From the NCBI RefSeq assembly GCF_014207355.1, contig NZ_JACHEF010000002.1:806001-870000 (forward strand): 64,000 bases of DNA. The letters are read 5' to 3'. Below the pieces are notes generated by a model, which saw only the letters and a program-made list of their open reading frames with translations, was not told the origin of the DNA and made no database searches. This document shows, in pieces, positions 1-9,187 of the stretch. The position numbers were made by a program, and so were the translations under genes. This DNA comes from Mesorhizobium sangaii. Lineage in GTDB: Bacteria; Pseudomonadota; Alphaproteobacteria; Rhizobiales; Rhizobiaceae. The number at the start of each line of letters is the position of its first letter. Position 1 is the first letter of the stretch.

Positions 1-46
1 TGCTATCCGGGGTGCCGATATTTCTCTTCTGGAGGCAGCAGCTTGA
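1..46 (+). CDS. Possible C-terminal tail of an upstream gene (partial)
   Basis: One frame is open from the left edge to a TGA at 44-46, giving only 14 residues that end in LLEAAA. Its stop would overlap the TTG start of engB (TTGA, 43-46), the usual sign of translational coupling. In rhizobia the gene before engB is commonly yidC, but the tail is too short to recognise. It could equally be non-coding leader. Confidence 0.25.
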   Translation, partial: AIRGADISLLEAAA

Positions 47-702
47 ACGCTCTGAACAACACAATGATCGGCACCGAACTGTTTACGCGCGGGTGGATCT
101 TCATCCGCGGCGTGCCGGCGATGAAGTTCCTGCCGCCGGAAGGGCCGCCCGAAATCGCCTTTGCCGGCCGCTCGAATGTCGGCAAGTCGTCGCTGATCAA
201 CGCGCTGGTCAATCAGAAGGGGCTGGCGCGCACCTCCAACACGCCGGGGCGCACGCAGGAGCTCAACTATTTCGTGCCGGATGGATTTTCGGGCGAGGGC
301 GCCGACCTGCCGCCCCTGGCTCTGGTCGACATGCCGGGCTACGGCTACGCCACCGCGCCGAAGGAGAAGGTCGACGAGTGGACCAAGCTGGTCTTCGACT
401 ATCTCAAGGGCCGGGTCACGCTGAAGCGGGTCTACGTGCTGATCGACGCTCGCCACGGCATCAAGGCCAAGGACGACGAAGTGCTGTCGCTGCTAGACAA
501 GGCGGCGGTGTCCTACCAGATCGTGCTGACCAAGACCGACAAGATCAAGGCTGCCGGCGTGCCGCGGCTGATCGAGGAGACGCTGGCAAAGATCAAGAAG
601 CGGCCGGCGGCGTTTCCGTTCGTCCTGGCGACGTCGTCGGAAAAGGCCGAGGGCCTCGAGGAGTTGCAGGCCGCCATCGTGCTTGCCGCCAATGGTGGCT
701 AG
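43..702 (+). CDS. engB: Ribosome biogenesis GTP-binding protein EngB (YsxC/YihA)
   Basis: Essential-type P-loop GTPase of the TRAFAC class, needed for assembly of the large ribosomal subunit. All GTPase motifs are visible in the 219-aa product: G1 GRSNVGKSS at residues 42-50, the RTSNTPGRT switch I region near 63-71, G3 DMPG at 96-99, G4 TKTD at 163-166 and a G5-like ATSSEKAEG near the C terminus. The start is read as TTG because GGAGG at 31-35 lies seven bases upstream, while the next in-frame ATG (64) has no comparable site. The N terminus is about 20 residues longer than in E. coli, as in other alphaproteobacteria. The stop codon TAG merges with a palindromic repeat. Confidence 0.95.
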   Translation: MNALNNTMIGTELFTRGWIFIRGVPAMKFLPPEGPPEIAFAGRSNVGKSSLINALVNQKGLARTSNTPGRTQELNYFVPDGFSGEGADLPPLALVDMPGYGYATAPKEKVDEWTKLVFDYLKGRVTLKRVYVLIDARHGIKAKDDEVLSLLDKAAVSYQIVLTKTDKIKAAGVPRLIEETLAKIKKRPAAFPFVLATSSEKAEGLEELQAAIVLAANGG

Positions 703-804
703 AGCATGATCCCGAAAAGTGGATTCCGGTTTTCGGAAAAGATCATGCCCAACAGACAAGCAATTCCAGGAAAAGTGTGGAACGGGTTTTCCGTCCGCAA
801 TTGC
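702..804. repeat. Two adjacent palindromic intergenic repeats
   Basis: Unit A (702-748) has outer arms GCATGATC (704-711) and GATCATGC (741-748) and inner arms CCGAAAA (712-718) and TTTTCGG (730-736). Unit B (760-804) has arms GCAATT and AATTGC with inner GGAAAA and TTTTCC. Related copies occur at 4485-4530 (type B) and 26604-26654 (type A). These resemble the short palindromic repeats scattered between genes of rhizobia. Here they lie between the convergent engB and tetR genes and could also act as a bidirectional transcript end. Confidence 0.8.
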
Positions 805-818
805 TTAAAGACAAATAG

Positions 819-1553
819 CTAGGGCCGAGCCTCGATCGCAATCGTCTGGTGGCTTTCTTCCGCGGCAAGGCTTTCGGTGCCGTAGGCCTTCAGGAACATG
901 CCGACGCCGGACCTGACGATGTGGTCGATCTCATCCTGGCTCGGAGCCTTGGTGCGGTAGGCGAAGATACACTGGCGGAAAAGACCGGCCAGGCACAGTT
1001 CAGTGAACTGGTAGGCGGCAAGATCGACATCGTCGATCCGCAGCAAGCCGCGCTCGATGGCGGCATCGAGAAACGCCGCGACCTTGTCATGGCCGCGTTT
1101 GGGGCCTCGCTCGTAAAAACGCGCGCCAAGCTCGGGTATCCGGTCGGATGCGCCGATCACCGTGCGCTGCGCCTGGATGACCTTGGCCGACGTGATCTTG
1201 AGGGCAAGCACCTTGCCGAACTTGACCAGCGTCTCGCGCAGGTCGTCGGCATTGTCCAGCACGTCATACATGTTCTTGAAGATCGTGCCGCGCTCTTCCT
1301 CGATCAGCGCTTCGAACAGTTCCTCCTTGTTGGCGAAGTAGACATAGATGGTGCCTTTGGAGACGCCGGCTTCGCGCGTGATGTCGTTCATCGACGCAGC
1401 CTCGAAACCCTTGTCGATGAACACTCGACGGGCGCCCTCGATGATCTGGCTGCGCTTGACCGGATCCTGGCCTGCCGCCGGGCGGCCACGGCGCGCATGG
1501 TCCAGCAGGTCGCCGCACGGGTCGGTTTCGACGTTAGGCTGAGTCTCAACCAT
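819..1553 (-). CDS. TetR/AcrR-family transcriptional regulator
   Basis: Probable local repressor of the divergent efflux genes. The N-terminal part carries a classic TetR helix-turn-helix (residues about 37-80, with the recognition part VSKGTIYVYFANKEELF). The remaining 160 residues are an all-helical ligand-binding domain of the AcrR type. ATG at 1553 is preferred over the in-frame GTG at 1562 because GAGGTG lies eight bases upstream of the ATG. The promoter region shared with emrA contains two copies of a TCGAACC-N4-GGTTC palindrome, which are likely its operators. The effector is unknown. Confidence 0.9.
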   Translation of the reverse strand: MVETQPNVETDPCGDLLDHARRGRPAAGQDPVKRSQIIEGARRVFIDKGFEAASMNDITREAGVSKGTIYVYFANKEELFEALIEEERGTIFKNMYDVLDNADDLRETLVKFGKVLALKITSAKVIQAQRTVIGASDRIPELGARFYERGPKRGHDKVAAFLDAAIERGLLRIDDVDLAAYQFTELCLAGLFRQCIFAYRTKAPSQDEIDHIVRSGVGMFLKAYGTESLAAEESHQTIAIEARP

Positions 1554-1576
1554 AAAGGTCACACCTCGAAAATAAT

Positions 1577-1657
1577 TCGAACCAATCGGTTCGATTGCAC
1601 TTGATATGGTCCTGTTTCCGCGCTATGTCAACGGCCGGATCGAACCGAACGGTTCAG
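1577..1657. promoter_or_regulatory. Two TetR-type operator palindromes
   Basis: Site 1 (1577-1594) is TCGAACC-AATC-GGTTCGA, a perfect 7-bp inverted repeat. Site 2 (1640-1657) is TCGAACC-GAAC-GGTTCAG, with 5 of the 7 arm positions still paired. Their centres are 63 bp apart, about six helical turns, on the same DNA face. Both lie between the TetR gene and emrA, so one protein could control both promoters. Confidence 0.75.
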
Positions 1658-1685
1658 TATCATAGCTTTATTTTAGAGAGATGTC

Positions 1686-2867
1686 ATGTCCTCGAATGCG
1701 CCAACCACCGCCGAAGTCCGTCCTTTCCCCAATGCCAAGATCGCCCCGGCGACGGAAGCACCCGAAGTGCCTTTCCAGCCTGCGGTCAGCACGCCGGTGG
1801 AAGTGCCAGCCAAGAAGAAGCGCTCGGTGCGCTCGTTTCTGCTGCCGATCATCGGCGTTGCCTTGCTGAGCGCCGGCGCCTGGTACGGTTACAACTACTG
1901 GACCACGGGCCGCTTCATGATCTCCACGGACGACGCCTATGTCCAGGCCGACATGGCGTTCATCTCGCCCAAGATTTCCGGCTATGTCGATCAGGTCAAG
2001 GTGAGCGAGAACCAGACGGTCAAGGCTGGCGATCCACTGCTCGTCGTCGATGACGGCGACTACAGAATAGCCGTTGCCCAGGCAGAGGCGCAGATCGCCA
2101 CCTTGAGCAAGACGCTCGACCGTATCGACGCCCAGACCGAAGCGGCGCGCGCCTCGCTGCAGCAGGCGCAGGCACAGAAGGTCGCTGACCAGGCCGCCGC
2201 CGACAATGCGGCGAAGGTCGAGGTACGCGCCTCGCAACTGCTCAAGACGCATGTCGGCACGCAGGCACAGCTTGACGATGCCCAGACGGCGGTCCAGCAG
2301 GCCAACGCCGCCCTTGTCGGCGCCGACGCGCAGATTGCCGCGGCACAGGCCAATATCGGTGTGCTGCAGGCGCAGCGCGCCGAATCGGCAAGCACGCTGG
2401 CGTCCTTGCAGCTCAGCCGCGACAAGGCCGCGCGCGATCTTTCCTTCACCGTGCTCAAGGCGCCTTATGACGGCGTCGTCGGCAACCGCTCGGTCGAGCA
2501 GGGCGATCTCGTCAGCCCCGGCCAGAAGCTCGCCGTCATCGTGCCGATGGACAAGCTCTACATCGTCGCCAACTTCAAAGAGACGCAGCTTGCCCGGCTG
2601 GTTCCCGGCGAGAAGGTCAAGATCTCGGTCGATGCGACCGACGGCCAGGATTTCGAGGGAACCGTCTCGTCGCTGGCACCGGCTTCGGGTGCGGTGTTCT
2701 CGCTACTGCCGCCTGAAAACGCCACCGGCAATTTCACCAAGGTCGTGCAGCGCGTCCCGGTCCGCATCGACGTCCCGGCCGACGTGCTGAAAAGCGGCAG
2801 GCTGCGCGCCGGCCTGAGTGTCGTCGTCGCCGTCGACAGCCGGACCGCGCCCACGGCCTCGAACTGA
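1686..2867 (+). CDS. emrA: HlyD/EmrA-family membrane fusion (adaptor) protein
   Basis: Periplasmic adaptor linking an inner-membrane DHA2 pump to an outer-membrane channel. The 393-aa product has a cytoplasmic N terminus (about 50 residues, Pro/Lys rich), one membrane helix at about residues 56-75, then a biotinyl-lipoyl-like half motif (DDAYVQADMAFISPKISGYV), a long coiled coil rich in Ala, Gln and Asp (about 125-245), the second lipoyl half (APYDGVVGNRSVEQGD) and a beta-barrel domain. These are the marks of the EmrA/FarA subgroup. Its stop lies 22 bases from the emrB start, so the two genes are probably one transcript under the TetR regulator upstream. Confidence 0.9.
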   Translation: MSSNAPTTAEVRPFPNAKIAPATEAPEVPFQPAVSTPVEVPAKKKRSVRSFLLPIIGVALLSAGAWYGYNYWTTGRFMISTDDAYVQADMAFISPKISGYVDQVKVSENQTVKAGDPLLVVDDGDYRIAVAQAEAQIATLSKTLDRIDAQTEAARASLQQAQAQKVADQAAADNAAKVEVRASQLLKTHVGTQAQLDDAQTAVQQANAALVGADAQIAAAQANIGVLQAQRAESASTLASLQLSRDKAARDLSFTVLKAPYDGVVGNRSVEQGDLVSPGQKLAVIVPMDKLYIVANFKETQLARLVPGEKVKISVDATDGQDFEGTVSSLAPASGAVFSLLPPENATGNFTKVVQRVPVRIDVPADVLKSGRLRAGLSVVVAVDSRTAPTASN

Positions 2868-2889
2868 GCGGCCACCGGGGAGCAATGCC

Positions 2890-4485
2890 ATGGCCACCGC
2901 AACCCTGACAGCAGGAGCGCCGCCGGCGAGGCCGGCCGTGCCTGACACCATCTCGACGCGGCGCGTCATCGCCTTCCTGGCGATGGTGTTCGGCATGTTC
3001 ATGGCCATCCTGGACATCCAGATCGTCTCGGCCTCGCTGGCCGAGATTCAGGCCGGCCTGAGCGCCAGTTCCGACGAGATCCCGTGGGTGCAGACCGCCT
3101 ATCTGATCGCCGAGGTGGTGATGATCCCGCTGTCGGGCTTCCTCAGCCGGATGCTGTCGACGCGCGTGCTGTTCACCATCTCGGCGGCCGGCTTCACGGC
3201 GGCCAGCGCGCTGGCGGCGACCGCCACCAACATCGACCAGATGATCGTCTACCGTGCCGTCCAGGGCTTCATCGGCGGTGGCATGATCCCGAGCGTCTTT
3301 GCCGCTGCCTTCACCATCTTCCCGCCGTCGCGCCGCGCCGTGGTCTCGCCGATGATCGGCCTGGTGGCGACGCTGGCGCCGACCATCGGCCCGACCGTCG
3401 GCGGCTATATCAGCCATGCCATGTCCTGGCATTGGCTGTTCCTCATCAATGTCGTGCCCGGCATCATGGTCACGACGGCGGCCTGGACGCTGATCGACTT
3501 CGACAAGCCCAATCTCAAGCTGTTCAGCAAGTTCGACTGGTGGGGCCTCGCCGGCATGGCAGCCTTCCTGGGCTGCATGGAGTATGTGCTCGAGGAAGGC
3601 CCGAACAACGACTGGCTGCAGGACCAGGGCGTATTCATCTGCGCCATCGTCATGACCGTGGGCGGCGTGCTGTTCTTCTGGCGTGTGTTCACCGCCGAGG
3701 AGCCGATCGTCGACCTGAAGGCGTTCAGCAACGTCAACTTTGCCTTCGGCTCGCTGTTCTCCTTCGTCATCGGCATCGGCCTCTATGGCCTGACCTATCT
3801 TTATCCGGTGTTCCTCGGGCGCATCCGCGGCTACGATTCGATGATGATCGGCGAGGCGCTGTTCGTCAGTGGACTGGCGATGTTCCTCACCGCACCGGTG
3901 TCGGGCATCCTGTCGAGCAAGATGGACCCGCGCCTGATGATGATGGTCGGCTTCTTCGGCTTCGCCACCGGAACCTGGTGGATGACGCATCTGACCGCCG
4001 ACTGGGATTTTTATGAGCTGCTCATCCCGCAGATCCTGCGCGGCTGTTCGATGATGCTGTGCATGGTGCCGATCAACAACCTGGCGCTCGGCACCTTGCC
4101 GCCAGACCGGTTGAAGAATGCGTCCGGCCTGTTCAACCTCACCCGCAACCTCGGCGGCGCCGTCGGCCTGGCCGTCATCAACACCGTGCTCATCGACCGC
4201 AACGCGTTCCACTACGCCAGGCTCTCCGAGCACGTGCACTGGGGCAGTGCCGCCGCGCAGCAAAAGCTGCAGAACATGACGCTCAATTTCGAGCAGACCG
4301 CCGGCCTCGACGCGACCAGCGCGGCGATCTCCAAGCTGTCTGGCATGGTGCAGCAGCAGGCGGCGCTGCTGTCATTCATGGACGTGTTCTTCCTGCTGAC
4401 GGTGCTGTTTGCGACGCTCGGGCTGTTCACCATGCTGATCCGCAAGCCGGCCGCGGCCGGTGGCGGCGGTGGTGGCGGGCATTAG
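2890..4485 (+). CDS. emrB: DHA2-family MFS drug efflux pump (EmrB-like)
   Basis: Inner-membrane proton-driven multidrug exporter with about 14 predicted helices over 531 residues. DHA2 features are visible: the DIQIVSASLAEIQ stretch in helix 1, an RxxQGFIGGGMIPS motif around helix 4, and a motif-C-like GLVATLAPTIGPTVGGYI in helix 5. ATG 2890 is chosen because GGGGAG lies about seven bases upstream and an earlier in-frame start would run into emrA. The C terminus ends in a run of glycines followed by His, an oddity that is probably a flexible tail. It works with the EmrA-like adaptor. The outer-membrane partner is not in this window. Confidence 0.9.
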   Translation: MATATLTAGAPPARPAVPDTISTRRVIAFLAMVFGMFMAILDIQIVSASLAEIQAGLSASSDEIPWVQTAYLIAEVVMIPLSGFLSRMLSTRVLFTISAAGFTAASALAATATNIDQMIVYRAVQGFIGGGMIPSVFAAAFTIFPPSRRAVVSPMIGLVATLAPTIGPTVGGYISHAMSWHWLFLINVVPGIMVTTAAWTLIDFDKPNLKLFSKFDWWGLAGMAAFLGCMEYVLEEGPNNDWLQDQGVFICAIVMTVGGVLFFWRVFTAEEPIVDLKAFSNVNFAFGSLFSFVIGIGLYGLTYLYPVFLGRIRGYDSMMIGEALFVSGLAMFLTAPVSGILSSKMDPRLMMMVGFFGFATGTWWMTHLTADWDFYELLIPQILRGCSMMLCMVPINNLALGTLPPDRLKNASGLFNLTRNLGGAVGLAVINTVLIDRNAFHYARLSEHVHWGSAAAQQKLQNMTLNFEQTAGLDATSAAISKLSGMVQQQAALLSFMDVFFLLTVLFATLGLFTMLIRKPAAAGGGGGGGH

Positions 4486-4530
4486 AGCAGTTCCAGGAAA
4501 GGTGTGAAGCGGTTTTCCGTCCGGAATTGC
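4485..4530. repeat. Palindromic intergenic repeat (same type as 760-804)
   Basis: The sequence runs from AGTTCC with GGAAA through TTTTCC to AATTGC and closely matches unit B after engB. It begins at the last base of the emrB stop codon. A fragment of the same repeat (CCGGAATTGCGTCAAAA) recurs near 4660-4678, just after the terminator. Confidence 0.7.
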
Positions 4531-4608
4531 GTCAAAAGACTGATACCAAACGTGGACAGCAGTTTCGGGAAGCTCCTCCAGTCCACGCCCGAAAAGCTCT
4601 GACCGCGC

Positions 4609-4641
4609 AAAAAACTCCGGGCCGCAAGCCCGGAGTTTTTT
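4609..4641. terminator. Bidirectional intrinsic terminator
   Basis: Inverted repeat AAAAAACTCCGGG (4609-4621) and CCCGGAGTTTTTT (4629-4641) around a 7-base loop, with A- and T-runs on the two sides. It can therefore terminate emrB transcription on the plus strand and msrB transcription on the minus strand. Confidence 0.9.
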
Positions 4642-4685
4642 CGTGTTCCGATTGGAGCGCCGGAATTGCGTCAAAAAGTGATATG

Positions 4686-5189
<504 letters not shown>

Positions 5190-5271
5190 GACCAGTTCCT
5201 CCTGTCGTCTCTTTTGCCAAACTATACCGCCACGCGGAAATCAAAAGCCGGTGACGGTGGCCCCCGAACGA

Positions 5272-5316
5272 GCACTCCGCGCCGTTCCACATCTGAACGT
5301 GGGCGGCGCGGAGTGC
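5272..5316. repeat. 13-bp-stem hairpin between FAS1 gene and msrB
   Basis: Perfect inverted repeat GCACTCCGCGCCG (5272-5284) and CGGCGCGGAGTGC (5304-5316) with a 19-base loop that can itself pair (GTTC with GAAC). It lies downstream of the FAS1 gene in its reading direction. It has no T-run, so it is either a rho-dependent end, an mRNA-stabilising stem or a palindromic repeat. Confidence 0.55.
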
Positions 5317-5400
5317 GCGGATCGGTTGCGGGTCACGGGAGCGAGACCATGCAATCGACGGAGAGCCCTTGCTGCAATTTCGTCGGCAGCAAGCGCCTTG

Positions 5401-5958
5401 TTACATCTTCGGCAAAAGAACCTTGTCGATGACGTGGATGACGCCATTGGACTGCTCGACATCGGCGATCGTCACATTGGCGACGTTGCCGTTCTCGTCG
5501 GTCACGGTGACCTTGCCGCCCTCGGCCTTGAGCGACAGTTCGCAGCCGCCAACCGTCTTGACCTTGTGAGTGCCGCCATCGGCCTTGGCCATCGCGGCGA
5601 CGTCCGCCCCCATCGCCTTGGCGCCGATGACATGGCAGGTCAGGATCTTGGTGAGCTTGTCCTTGTTCTCGGGCTTGAGCAGCATTTCGACCGTGCCGGC
5701 CGGCAGCGCGGCAAAGGCCTCGTTGGTCGGCGCGAACACCGTGAACGGACCGGCGCCCTGCAGCCTCTCGACAAGGCCGGCCGCCTTGACGGCGGCGACC
5801 AGGGTCGTGTGGTCCTTCGAATTGACGGCGTTGTCGACGATGGTCTTGTTGGCAAACATGGCGGCGCCGCCAACCATCGGGTTCTCGGCATAGGCCGCGG
5901 TGGCAAGAGCCGAAACAGCGATCGCGCTGGCAAGCAAAAGGGTGGCGTATTTACGCAT
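5401..5958 (-). CDS. Secreted fasciclin (FAS1) domain protein
   Basis: Exported single-domain FAS1 protein of 185 residues. A Sec signal peptide ([20 protein letters not shown], cleaved around AAYA-EN) is followed by one FAS1 fold with its two hallmark segments: H1 ([17 protein letters not shown]) and H2 ([20 protein letters not shown]). ATG 5958 is chosen because GAGGAG lies eight bases upstream and the signal peptide begins there. The longer frame to 5991 adds charged residues with no purpose. FAS1 domains are adhesion or protein-binding modules, and the exact role in bacteria is unclear. The neighbouring SigK/RskA-type pair probably controls it, as SigK does for the FAS1 proteins MPT70/MPT83 in mycobacteria. 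Confidence 0.9.
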   Translation of the reverse strand: MRKYATLLLASAIAVSALATAAYAENPMVGGAAMFANKTIVDNAVNSKDHTTLVAAVKAAGLVERLQGAGPFTVFAPTNEAFAALPAGTVEMLLKPENKDKLTKILTCHVIGAKAMGADVAAMAKADGGTHKVKTVGGCELSLKAEGGKVTVTDENGNVANVTIADVEQSNGVIHVIDKVLLPKM

Positions 5959-6172
5959 GATGTCAAACTCCTCGGGTTTTTCTCTTCCCATCCTTGGGGA
6001 CGCGAGGAGATACGCGGCACAAATGCCGGAGTTTCAGTAACATCGGGATTTTTTTAATTTTGTTTGCACCGAAGGGTGATTTTCGTACAATGCTGTTTGC
6101 CAGATCACCGGTGCGGTTAGACATCCGGTGCGAAAGATAGACTGTAAGTCTTCTATGTGAGGGGGAAAGCGG

Positions 6173-6913
6173 TCAGATGCTCTTCAGATCGCCCGCCGCG
6201 ACCACCGGTCCGGTCGGCTGGCCGGTCGGCGAACCGCCTGCCGGCTCGAGGCTGACGGCAAGCACCGCGCCTTGGGCGAGCTTCTGCTGGGCAGCCGGCG
6301 AGACCACGATATGCGCTGTCGCGCCGGCCGGGATGATGCCCATCGAGACCGGCGGGTTCTTGCCCTCGATCATCCACAGCTCGAAGTCCTTGCCGGCTGC
6401 ACGCTCACCGGAGACGTGCGACAGGCCGACCTCGTGATGCGCGGCGTCATAGACGGCGAGATATTTGACATCGCTGCCATCGGCGGCCAGCGAGGCGACG
6501 AGGCGCGCCTGCGGCTGCTCGACCGGCGGGTTGAGAGCGGGCACGGCGATGTAGATCGCCAGCGCGGCGACCGCCGCAGCAGTGAGGCCGCGCCAGAAGG
6601 CCAAGCTGGACCACAGCCCGCCGCGCGATTCGGTAGGCGTGGCCACGGTTGCGGTGGACGTGAACAGGCGGCGATCGATCGCAGCCTTGACCGAAGCCGG
6701 CGGCTCGATTTCCGGGTAGGCGGCGGCCAGCGGCGAAAGTGAGACCTCCCAGCCGTCGACAAGACGGGCGAACCCGGTCTCCGCATCGATGCGCCTGGAC
6801 GCGATCTGCCGCTCCTCCGCCGGCAGCACGCCGAGAACGTATTCGGCGGCGAGCAGGTCGTCGCCTCCACGTTCCGGTCCGTTGTCTTCCGCCAGCGTCA
6901 TCTTTCCAGACAT
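6173..6913 (-). CDS. Anti-sigma factor of the RskA type
   Basis: Inner-membrane anti-sigma factor of about 246 residues. The cytoplasmic N terminus has the typical LLAAEYVLGVLPAEE segment, one membrane helix lies at about residues 105-125 (TAAAVAALAIYIAVPAL), and the periplasmic part is the RskA C-terminal domain with FELWMIEG and the GxVLAVSLEPAGGSPTGQPTGPV ending pattern. No zinc-binding HxxxCxxC motif is seen. The start overlaps the sigma gene by 16 bases (ATG 6913). A second ATG at 6901 overlaps the sigma stop as ATGA and is equally plausible. It should hold the cognate ECF sigma factor inactive until a periplasmic signal triggers its proteolysis. Confidence 0.88.
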   Translation of the reverse strand: MSGKMTLAEDNGPERGGDDLLAAEYVLGVLPAEERQIASRRIDAETGFARLVDGWEVSLSPLAAAYPEIEPPASVKAAIDRRLFTSTATVATPTESRGGLWSSLAFWRGLTAAAVAALAIYIAVPALNPPVEQPQARLVASLAADGSDVKYLAVYDAAHHEVGLSHVSGERAAGKDFELWMIEGKNPPVSMGIIPAGATAHIVVSPAAQQKLAQGAVLAVSLEPAGGSPTGQPTGPVVAAGDLKSI

Positions 6914-7437
6914 TCTCTGAGTTTCAACAGGCTGCGGCGCAGCCAGGTACGCATCGTGTTCAACGGCACGCCATGGCGCTCCGCCAATTCGGCATAGCTC
7001 TCGCCCTTGAGATAGGCGCCCCGGACGGCCGCCGCCCGGTCCTTTTCCAGCTCGTCGAGACAATGATGGATGCGTTCGGATTCACCGCCCGCCACCACCA
7101 TCGCTTCCGGCCCTGGCGTCGGATCGGCCACGTCGAGCGCGGCATCGATATCGAGGGCGGGCTTGCGTCGCGCTCTGACGCGATCGATCGCGTGGTTGCG
7201 CGCGATCGCCACCAGCCAGGAGATCGGGCTCAAGTCTGAGACGGCAAAACGGTCCGCCTTCGTCCAGATCTTGACGAAGACTTCCTGCAGGGCTTCTTCG
7301 GCATCTCCCCGGTCGTTCAATACACGAAGGCAGACGCCGAAAAGTTTCGCGCTGGTCTGCCGGTAGAGCAGATCGAACGCAGCCCGATCCTTCATCGAAG
7401 TCCGGACGATCAGCTTGGTGATGTCCTGCGGCGTCAT
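6898..7437 (-). CDS. ECF sigma factor, SigK-like
   Basis: RNA polymerase sigma-70 factor of the extracytoplasmic function type, 179 residues. Region 2 (DAEEALQEVFVKIWTKADRF and ISWLVAIARNHAIDRVR) and region 4 (GESYAELAERHGVPLNTMRTWLRRSLLKLRE) are both complete, and no extra C-terminal domain is present. Translation is coupled to the anti-sigma gene. A TTGCAA-TACA-TTGCAA inverted repeat lies about 15-30 bases upstream of the start, in the probable promoter or leader. The group sigma, anti-sigma, FAS1 on one strand suggests a regulon confined mainly to this locus, but that is inference. Confidence 0.92.
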   Translation of the reverse strand: MTPQDITKLIVRTSMKDRAAFDLLYRQTSAKLFGVCLRVLNDRGDAEEALQEVFVKIWTKADRFAVSDLSPISWLVAIARNHAIDRVRARRKPALDIDAALDVADPTPGPEAMVVAGGESERIHHCLDELEKDRAAAVRGAYLKGESYAELAERHGVPLNTMRTWLRRSLLKLRECLER

Positions 7438-7588
7438 GCAGGCAAATTAGGGGATTGCAATGTATTTGCAACGACGGAAATCGCCTTGTACACGCCAGAC
7501 TTGCGGCATTGCCAGCCCGGATCCGTCCGTCGATTGCCAATGAAATCGCCACTGGTTAGCTTGTCTTCCCATGGTTTGGGGAACGCGC

Positions 7589-9085
7589 ATGTCGGTTGAA
7601 CATACACTGTGGGCGCAAGATGCAACCGGCCTTGCCGATCTCATCCGCAAGGGCGAGGTCTCGCCCATCGAACTGACCGAAGCGGCGATCGCCCGCGCCG
7701 AGGCCACCCGTTCCGACATCAACGCCACGGCGGAGCCGCTCTTTGACGCCGCGCGGGCCCGGGCGAAGACCGTCGACCGCTCGCTGCCGCTGGCCGGCAT
7801 TCCCTTTGCCATCAAGGACCTCGGCATCGCGATGAAGGGCGTGCTGACGCATGGTGGCAGCCGCATTCCGGCATGGCGGGCCGATGTCAATTCGGTGCTG
7901 ACCGATCGCTACCTTGCCGCCGGCCTCATTCCGATCGTCACCTCGACGTCGCCGGAACACGGGCTTCGGCTGATGACCGAATCCAAGGCCTTCGGCATCA
8001 CCCGCAATCCCTGGAACACCGGCCATACCAGCGGCGGCTCATCGGGGGGTGCGGCGGCGCTGGTCGCTGCCGGCGTCGTACCGGTGGCGCATGCCTCGGA
8101 TGGCGGCGGCTCGATCCGGGTGCCTGCCGCCTGCACCGGGCTTGTCGGCCTGAAGACGTCGCGTGGCCGCATACCGCTGACACCATTGGTCAGCGAGAGC
8201 TGGTACGGCATGGTCGTCGACCATGCGCTCACCCGCTCGGTGCGCGACTGCGCACTGCTGCTCGACCTCACCCACGGTCCCGACCTTTTGACGCCCTATG
8301 CGGCGCCGTCGCCCAAAGGCAGCTTCGTTGCGGCTGCCGCGCGCGATCCCGGCAAGCTCAGGCTGGCCGTGTACCGCAAGTCGCCGCTCGGTTTGCCGGT
8401 CTCGGCCGAGACGCTTGTCGCGCTCGACGCGGCGGTGGCGCTGGCCCGCGAGGGCGGCCACACGGTCGCGGACATCGACCTGCCGTTTGTCGGGCGGGAT
8501 TTCTTCGCCGATTTTGCCACTGGCGTGGCCTCTGCCGTCGCCGGCACGATGCGGGCCGAGGCGCTGCGTGTCGGCCGTTCCGTTCTGGGCGACATCGAGC
8601 GAGCGACGCGCATCATCGCTCGCTTCGGTGAGCTGGTATCGGCGGGCGAGATCTATGCCGGCCTGCAACGGCTGCATGCGACTTCGCGGCAGCTGATCGC
8701 CGAGACAGCGCAATATGATGCCGTGCTGATGCCGATCATCGCCCACCCGCCGCTTGCCTGCGGCGCCATGGACCCGAAAGGCGCTGACGAACTCATCGAA
8801 AACCTGCTCGACAAGCTTCACCTCACCGCCTTGCTGAAGCTGAAGCCATTGCTCGGCCAGCTGATGGACAAGAGCCTTGGGTTCACCCATTGGCCGGCGA
8901 TTCAGAATGTCAGCGGGCAGCCGTCGATCGCGCTGCCGGTCCATGTCACCGATGCCGGCCTGCCGCTCGGCATCCAGGCGGCGGGCCGGCCGGGCGACGA
9001 GGAGACGCTGCTGTCGCTTGCCGCGCAGATGGAGAAGATCTCGGGTTGGCTGGGCCGTAGGGCGCCGCTGAGGGTGCCGTCATGA
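7589..9085 (+). CDS. Amidase-signature family hydrolase
   Basis: Hydrolyses a carboxamide, substrate unknown. The 498-aa product has the amidase-signature catalytic triad: Lys76 (PFAIKDLG), cis-Ser151 in HTSGGSSGGAAA and nucleophile Ser175 in DGGGSIRVPA, with the 24-residue spacing between the two serines usual for this family. ATG 7589 is used because GGGGAA lies seven bases upstream. An in-frame ATG at 7571 lacks such a site. No signal peptide is present, so the enzyme is cytoplasmic. It does not look like GatA, since no gatB or gatC is nearby, and it is divergent from the sigma factor gene. Related enzymes act on nitrile-derived amides, aryl amides or 6-aminohexanoate-type substrates. Confidence 0.9.
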   Translation: MSVEHTLWAQDATGLADLIRKGEVSPIELTEAAIARAEATRSDINATAEPLFDAARARAKTVDRSLPLAGIPFAIKDLGIAMKGVLTHGGSRIPAWRADVNSVLTDRYLAAGLIPIVTSTSPEHGLRLMTESKAFGITRNPWNTGHTSGGSSGGAAALVAAGVVPVAHASDGGGSIRVPAACTGLVGLKTSRGRIPLTPLVSESWYGMVVDHALTRSVRDCALLLDLTHGPDLLTPYAAPSPKGSFVAAAARDPGKLRLAVYRKSPLGLPVSAETLVALDAAVALAREGGHTVADIDLPFVGRDFFADFATGVASAVAGTMRAEALRVGRSVLGDIERATRIIARFGELVSAGEIYAGLQRLHATSRQLIAETAQYDAVLMPIIAHPPLACGAMDPKGADELIENLLDKLHLTALLKLKPLLGQLMDKSLGFTHWPAIQNVSGQPSIALPVHVTDAGLPLGIQAAGRPGDEETLLSLAAQMEKISGWLGRRAPLRVPS

Positions 9086-9187
9086 TGACGTCGTCGTGAA
9101 GCGCTCGAATATGACAGCAAAGCCATTTGCGGGCGGCGCCAATTCCCGCTAAGACGCCGCCATCCTTGCCACTTCAGGAACGCACCG

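Noticed and set aside
2734..4263. 509-codon minus-strand frame opposite emrB
   Set aside because: His/Arg-rich shadow without any domain.
7571..7588. Upstream ATG of the amidase
   Set aside because: No ribosome binding site, while ATG 7589 has GGGGAA at proper distance.
7571..9085. GatA subunit of the amidotransferase
   Set aside because: No gatB or gatC nearby, and the sequence outside the triad resembles general amidases.
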